DNA of 14,046 nucleotides from Oscillospiraceae bacterium (GTDB taxonomy: Bacteria > Bacillota_A > Clostridia > Oscillospirales > Oscillospiraceae): positions 1 through 14,046 of the forward strand of contig JAGBAI010000003.1 in NCBI GenBank assembly GCA_017939025.1. Reading direction: 5' to 3'. Below are positions 11,969-14,046 of the stretch, in pieces (the first letter of the stretch is position 1; the number at the start of each line of letters is the position of its first letter). Under the pieces are notes generated by a model. That model was not told the DNA's origin and made no database searches. It saw only the letters and a list, made by a program, of their open reading frames with translations. The position numbers and the translations under genes were made by a program.

Positions 11969-13762
11969 ATGGCAATAAAACGCATGAAACTCATGGCGGA
12001 TTTTGAGACCACCACAGACCCGGTGGATTGCAGGGTTTGGGCCGGTTGTGCCGTGGATATTGAGGCCCTGGAGGTTGTCCATATCGGTAATGACCTGGAC
12101 AGCTTTATGGAATACCTCAGAAACAAGAATACAGTTTGCTATTTTCATAACCTAAAATTTGACGGTGAGTTTATTCTGCACTGGTTATTTACCCATGGTT
12201 ACCGGTACGATGACAGCAGGAAAGACAAAACGTTTCAATGCCTCATTACCGATGATGGGTTATTCTATTCCATTGAGGTAGTGTTTCACCGTCACAAATC
12301 CAAGAAATATGAAAAGGTTGTTTTCTATGACAGCCTGAAAAAGTTGCCGTTTAAGGTGGCCGTGATAGCAAAGGCGTTCGAGCTCCAGCAGAGCAAAGGC
12401 TCCATTGACTACCGGGCCAGCAGGCCTAAGGGGTACGAAATGACCCCAGAGGAAAAGGAATACATTATCACGGATTGTCAGATAGTGGCCGAGGCTCTTA
12501 AAATCCAATTTGAGCAGGGCCTAAAGAAAATGACCAACGCATCCGATGCCCTGAACGGTTACAAAAATATCATCGGGAAAAGCCGGTGGGAAAAATGGTT
12601 CCCGGAACTGCCCATCATACTGGACAGCGATATCAGACGGGCCTACAAAGGCGGTTTTGTTTACCTGAAACCAGAGCACCGGAACGCAAAAGGGCTATAC
12701 GGCAAACAGTTTGACGTCAATTCCCTGTATCCCTGGGTCATGTATACCAAATTACTGCCCTATGGTTACCCGGTCTATTTTGAGGGCCGTCCGGATCCTG
12801 ACGAAAAATACCCGTTGTACATTATCCACCTGAAATGTACCTTTGAGGTCAAGCCGGGCCACCTGCCCACGCTCCAGCTCAAAAATAACCGCCGTTTCGT
12901 GGAGACAGAATACTTGACCACCAGCAGAGTGAAGCAGGGCAACTACTGGGAAAATGAGCCGGTAGAAATGTGGCTAACAAATGTTGATTATGAACTATTG
13001 GTTGACCATTATGACCTGGACGATGAAACATATATAAACGGGTATAAATTCAAGGGTGCCGTGGGTATGTTCAAGGAATACATTGACCACTGGATGCATA
13101 TTAAGGAGACCACCACCGGTGCACTCAGACAGTTGGCAAAGTTGATGTTGAACAGCCTATACGGAAAATTTGCCACAAACCCAAAGGCTAGGAAAAAGAT
13201 ACCGTACTTAGACCAGGAAACCAACGTGGTACGGTACCGGTACGGTGACCCAGAGGAGCGAGACCCAGTTTATACAGCAATGGGTTGTTTTATCACAGCA
13301 TATGCCCGTGAAAAAACCATCCGTAGCGCACAGGCCAATTTTGACCGGTTTATCTATGCGGATACCGATTCCCTAAAGCTTATCGGGTACGAGGAGCCCA
13401 CCGGCCTGGACGTGCACCCCACACACCTGGGAGCCTGGAAGGATGAGGGTAATTTCTGTGATAGTAAATGGCTAAGAGCAAAAACATACATGGTTACAAT
13501 CCCAGATATGACAAAGGGCACCGGATTAAAAGACTACTGCAAAGCAATAGAAAAGGCCGATAGTCTGGAGGTTGTGCGCCTGGTGGCTGATGGTGTGTAT
13601 TATGAATATACAAAGGTTACCTGTGCCGGTATGCCTGACAATGTGAAAGAGCAGGTCACCTATGAAAATTTCTGTTCTGGGTCTACATTCCCGGGCAAAT
13701 TGATGCCGAGACGGTATCCGGGTGGTATTATTTTGGAAGATACTACCTTTACAATCAAATAG
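11969..13762 (+). CDS. 2: Protein-primed DNA polymerase, family B (phi29 type)
   Basis: This 597-aa polymerase replicates the linear genome from both ends using terminal protein as primer. Exonuclease motifs: Exo I DFETTT (D11, E13), Exo II NLKFDGEF (D65), Exo III YIITD (Y165, D169). Polymerase motifs: A DVNSLYP (from D249), B KLMLNSLYGK (391-400), C YADTDS (D465, D467), and KTY (505-507). The region between motifs A and B is long enough for the TPR1 and TPR2 insertions typical of protein-primed enzymes, which give terminal-protein binding and strand displacement. Length is close to phi29 (572 aa). It has AAAGGA upstream and follows the terminal protein gene by 15 nt. The last 15 bases contain the -35 of the next promoter. 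Confidence 0.98.
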   Translation: MAIKRMKLMADFETTTDPVDCRVWAGCAVDIEALEVVHIGNDLDSFMEYLRNKNTVCYFHNLKFDGEFILHWLFTHGYRYDDSRKDKTFQCLITDDGLFYSIEVVFHRHKSKKYEKVVFYDSLKKLPFKVAVIAKAFELQQSKGSIDYRASRPKGYEMTPEEKEYIITDCQIVAEALKIQFEQGLKKMTNASDALNGYKNIIGKSRWEKWFPELPIILDSDIRRAYKGGFVYLKPEHRNAKGLYGKQFDVNSLYPWVMYTKLLPYGYPVYFEGRPDPDEKYPLYIIHLKCTFEVKPGHLPTLQLKNNRRFVETEYLTTSRVKQGNYWENEPVEMWLTNVDYELLVDHYDLDDETYINGYKFKGAVGMFKEYIDHWMHIKETTTGALRQLAKLMLNSLYGKFATNPKARKKIPYLDQETNVVRYRYGDPEERDPVYTAMGCFITAYAREKTIRSAQANFDRFIYADTDSLKLIGYEEPTGLDVHPTHLGAWKDEGNFCDSKWLRAKTYMVTIPDMTKGTGLKDYCKAIEKADSLEVVRLVADGVYYEYTKVTCAGMPDNVKEQVTYENFCSGSTFPGKLMPRRYPGGIILEDTTFTIK

Positions 13763-13776
13763 TATTGTGCTATAAT
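13748..13776 (+). promoter_or_regulatory. Promoter for the putative packaging RNA
   Basis: TTTACA (13748-13753) and TATAAT (13771-13776) are separated by 17 nt, and TGC directly before TATAAT adds an extended -10. This is the best promoter in the window. Its -35 lies within the last codons of the polymerase gene. It predicts a start near A13783 and points at a region without a credible gene, in the same direction as the phi29 A1 packaging-RNA promoter relative to the early genes. Confidence 0.85.
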
Positions 13777-13782
13777 CCTATT

Positions 13783-13943
13783 ATCTGAGGCCGGTGCGTT
13801 CATTGTACGGTCATAGACCCGGGTGCTACACCTAACCGGTGCCGGGTCATGTATAGGATTGGCAATCTCCCGGAACAACCGCACCATGTCACGGAGAACC
13901 AGAAAGAGCCCCTGTTACTATTCGTAGTGACAGGGGCCTTTTT
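13783..13943 (+). ncRNA. Putative prohead (packaging) RNA, phi29 pRNA-like
   Basis: A strong promoter and a strong terminator bound a transcript of about 160 nt; phi29 pRNA is 174 nt. By hand folding: P1 pairs GGTGCG (13793-13798) with CGCACC (13880-13885), with TT/AA continuing past one bulged C. P2 pairs 13803-13809 with 13850-13856 (three wobbles), then GACCCGG (13816-13822) with CCGGGTC (13842-13848), and carries a 5' bulge (13823-13828) below a capping hairpin CACC-TAACC-GGTG (13829-13841). P3 is GATT-GGC-AATC (13857-13867). The order closing stem, bulged arm, short hairpin is that of phi29 pRNA, which forms a ring on the portal and works with the gp16 ATPase. Location between polymerase gene and terminus also matches. 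No folding program was run; function is inferred. Confidence 0.75.
13908..13943 (+). terminator. Strong rightward terminator with UUCG loop
   Basis: GCCCCTGTTACTA (13908-13920) pairs with TAGTGACAGGGGC (13925-13937) in a 13-bp stem with one U-G wobble, closed by a UUCG tetraloop and followed by five T (13939-13943). The T-run overlaps the inner edge of the right terminal repeat. It ends the short RNA and probably also early-operon readthrough. Confidence 0.93.
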
Positions 13944-13963
13944 GTCATGTTTTGGTGACAAAA
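13940..13963. repeat. Dyad at inner edge of right terminal repeat
   Basis: This is the second copy of the inverted arms TTTTGTCA (13940-13947) and TGACAAAA (13956-13963). Here the first arm doubles as part of the terminator U-tract. Confidence 0.6.
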
Positions 13964-14035
13964 GGTAACAGGCCTATCCACCCAGCCGTGCGTATCACAG
14001 AACGTAGGCCGGGGAAAATCAGGGGTCAGGGGAGG
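13940..14035. repeat. Right inverted terminal repeat (replication origin end)
   Basis: This is the exact reverse complement of bases 1-96. It is followed by 11 bases (14036-14046, GGCGCATGTAC) that have no counterpart at the left end of the window. The inner edge contains the TTTTGTCA/TGACAAAA dyad (13940-13963) and overlaps the terminator U-tract. See the left repeat for the origin role. Confidence 0.95.
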
Positions 14036-14046
14036 GGCGCATGTAC

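Noticed and set aside
13660..13887. Minus-strand open frame of 75 codons covering the putative packaging RNA
   Set aside because: No ribosome binding site, overlaps the polymerase end, runs against the strong promoter and terminator, and the peptide resembles nothing known.
1..14046. Circular genome or direct terminal repeats
   Set aside because: The end match is inverted, not direct, and the replication genes are of the protein-primed linear type.
1..14046. tRNA genes, CRISPR arrays, insertion sequences, integrase or attachment site
   Set aside because: I looked for each on both strands by eye and found no support.

Overview
The window is a nearly complete linear genome of a small protein-primed podovirus related to Bacillus phage phi29 (Salasmaviridae/picovirus type). 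Three things support this. The two ends carry a 96-bp inverted terminal repeat. A terminal-protein candidate precedes a family B protein-primed DNA polymerase with all exonuclease and polymerase motifs. A collinear phi29-like set of packaging, capsid, collar and tail genes fills the other arm. Strong AGGAGG ribosome binding sites, sigma-A-type promoters and two peptidoglycan hydrolase domains point to a Gram-positive host. A gut Clostridia host is a guess from style only. I see no integrase or lysogeny module, so a lytic life style is likely.

Layout: two divergent transcription units leave a short control region at 9610-9804. The leftward (minus) unit is the late operon. In order of transcription it holds scaffold (9609), major capsid, a 105-aa unknown, tail knob, portal/upper collar, lower collar, a tail appendage ending in a metallophosphoesterase domain, a holin-like peptide, a small peptidoglycan-binding protein, a CHAP plus muramidase enzyme, and the packaging ATPase (ending at 142). 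It stops at a UUCG-loop terminator (105-122) beside the left terminal repeat. Genes are packed tightly, often with 1-14 nt overlaps.

The rightward (plus) unit is the early operon. It holds three small unknown genes, a structured 110-nt intergenic element, an SSB-like 118-aa protein, two more small unknowns, the terminal protein and the DNA polymerase (ending at 13762).

The most interesting part is 13748-13943. A near-consensus promoter with an extended -10 overlaps the polymerase end. A strong UUCG terminator lies about 130 nt downstream, and no credible gene lies between. The transcript is about 160 nt long and folds by hand into a three-way junction. One arm has a 5' bulge under a small capping hairpin, and the second is a short hairpin (GAUUGGCAAUC). 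Map position, size, orientation and layout match the phi29 prohead (packaging) RNA, the partner of the gp16 ATPase also encoded here. I propose it as this phage's packaging RNA.

No stretch above 300 bases is unexplained. The gaps are 1-141 (terminal repeat plus terminator), 9610-9804 (divergent promoters), 10387-10496 (two hairpins) and 13763-14046 (putative packaging RNA, terminator, terminal repeat).
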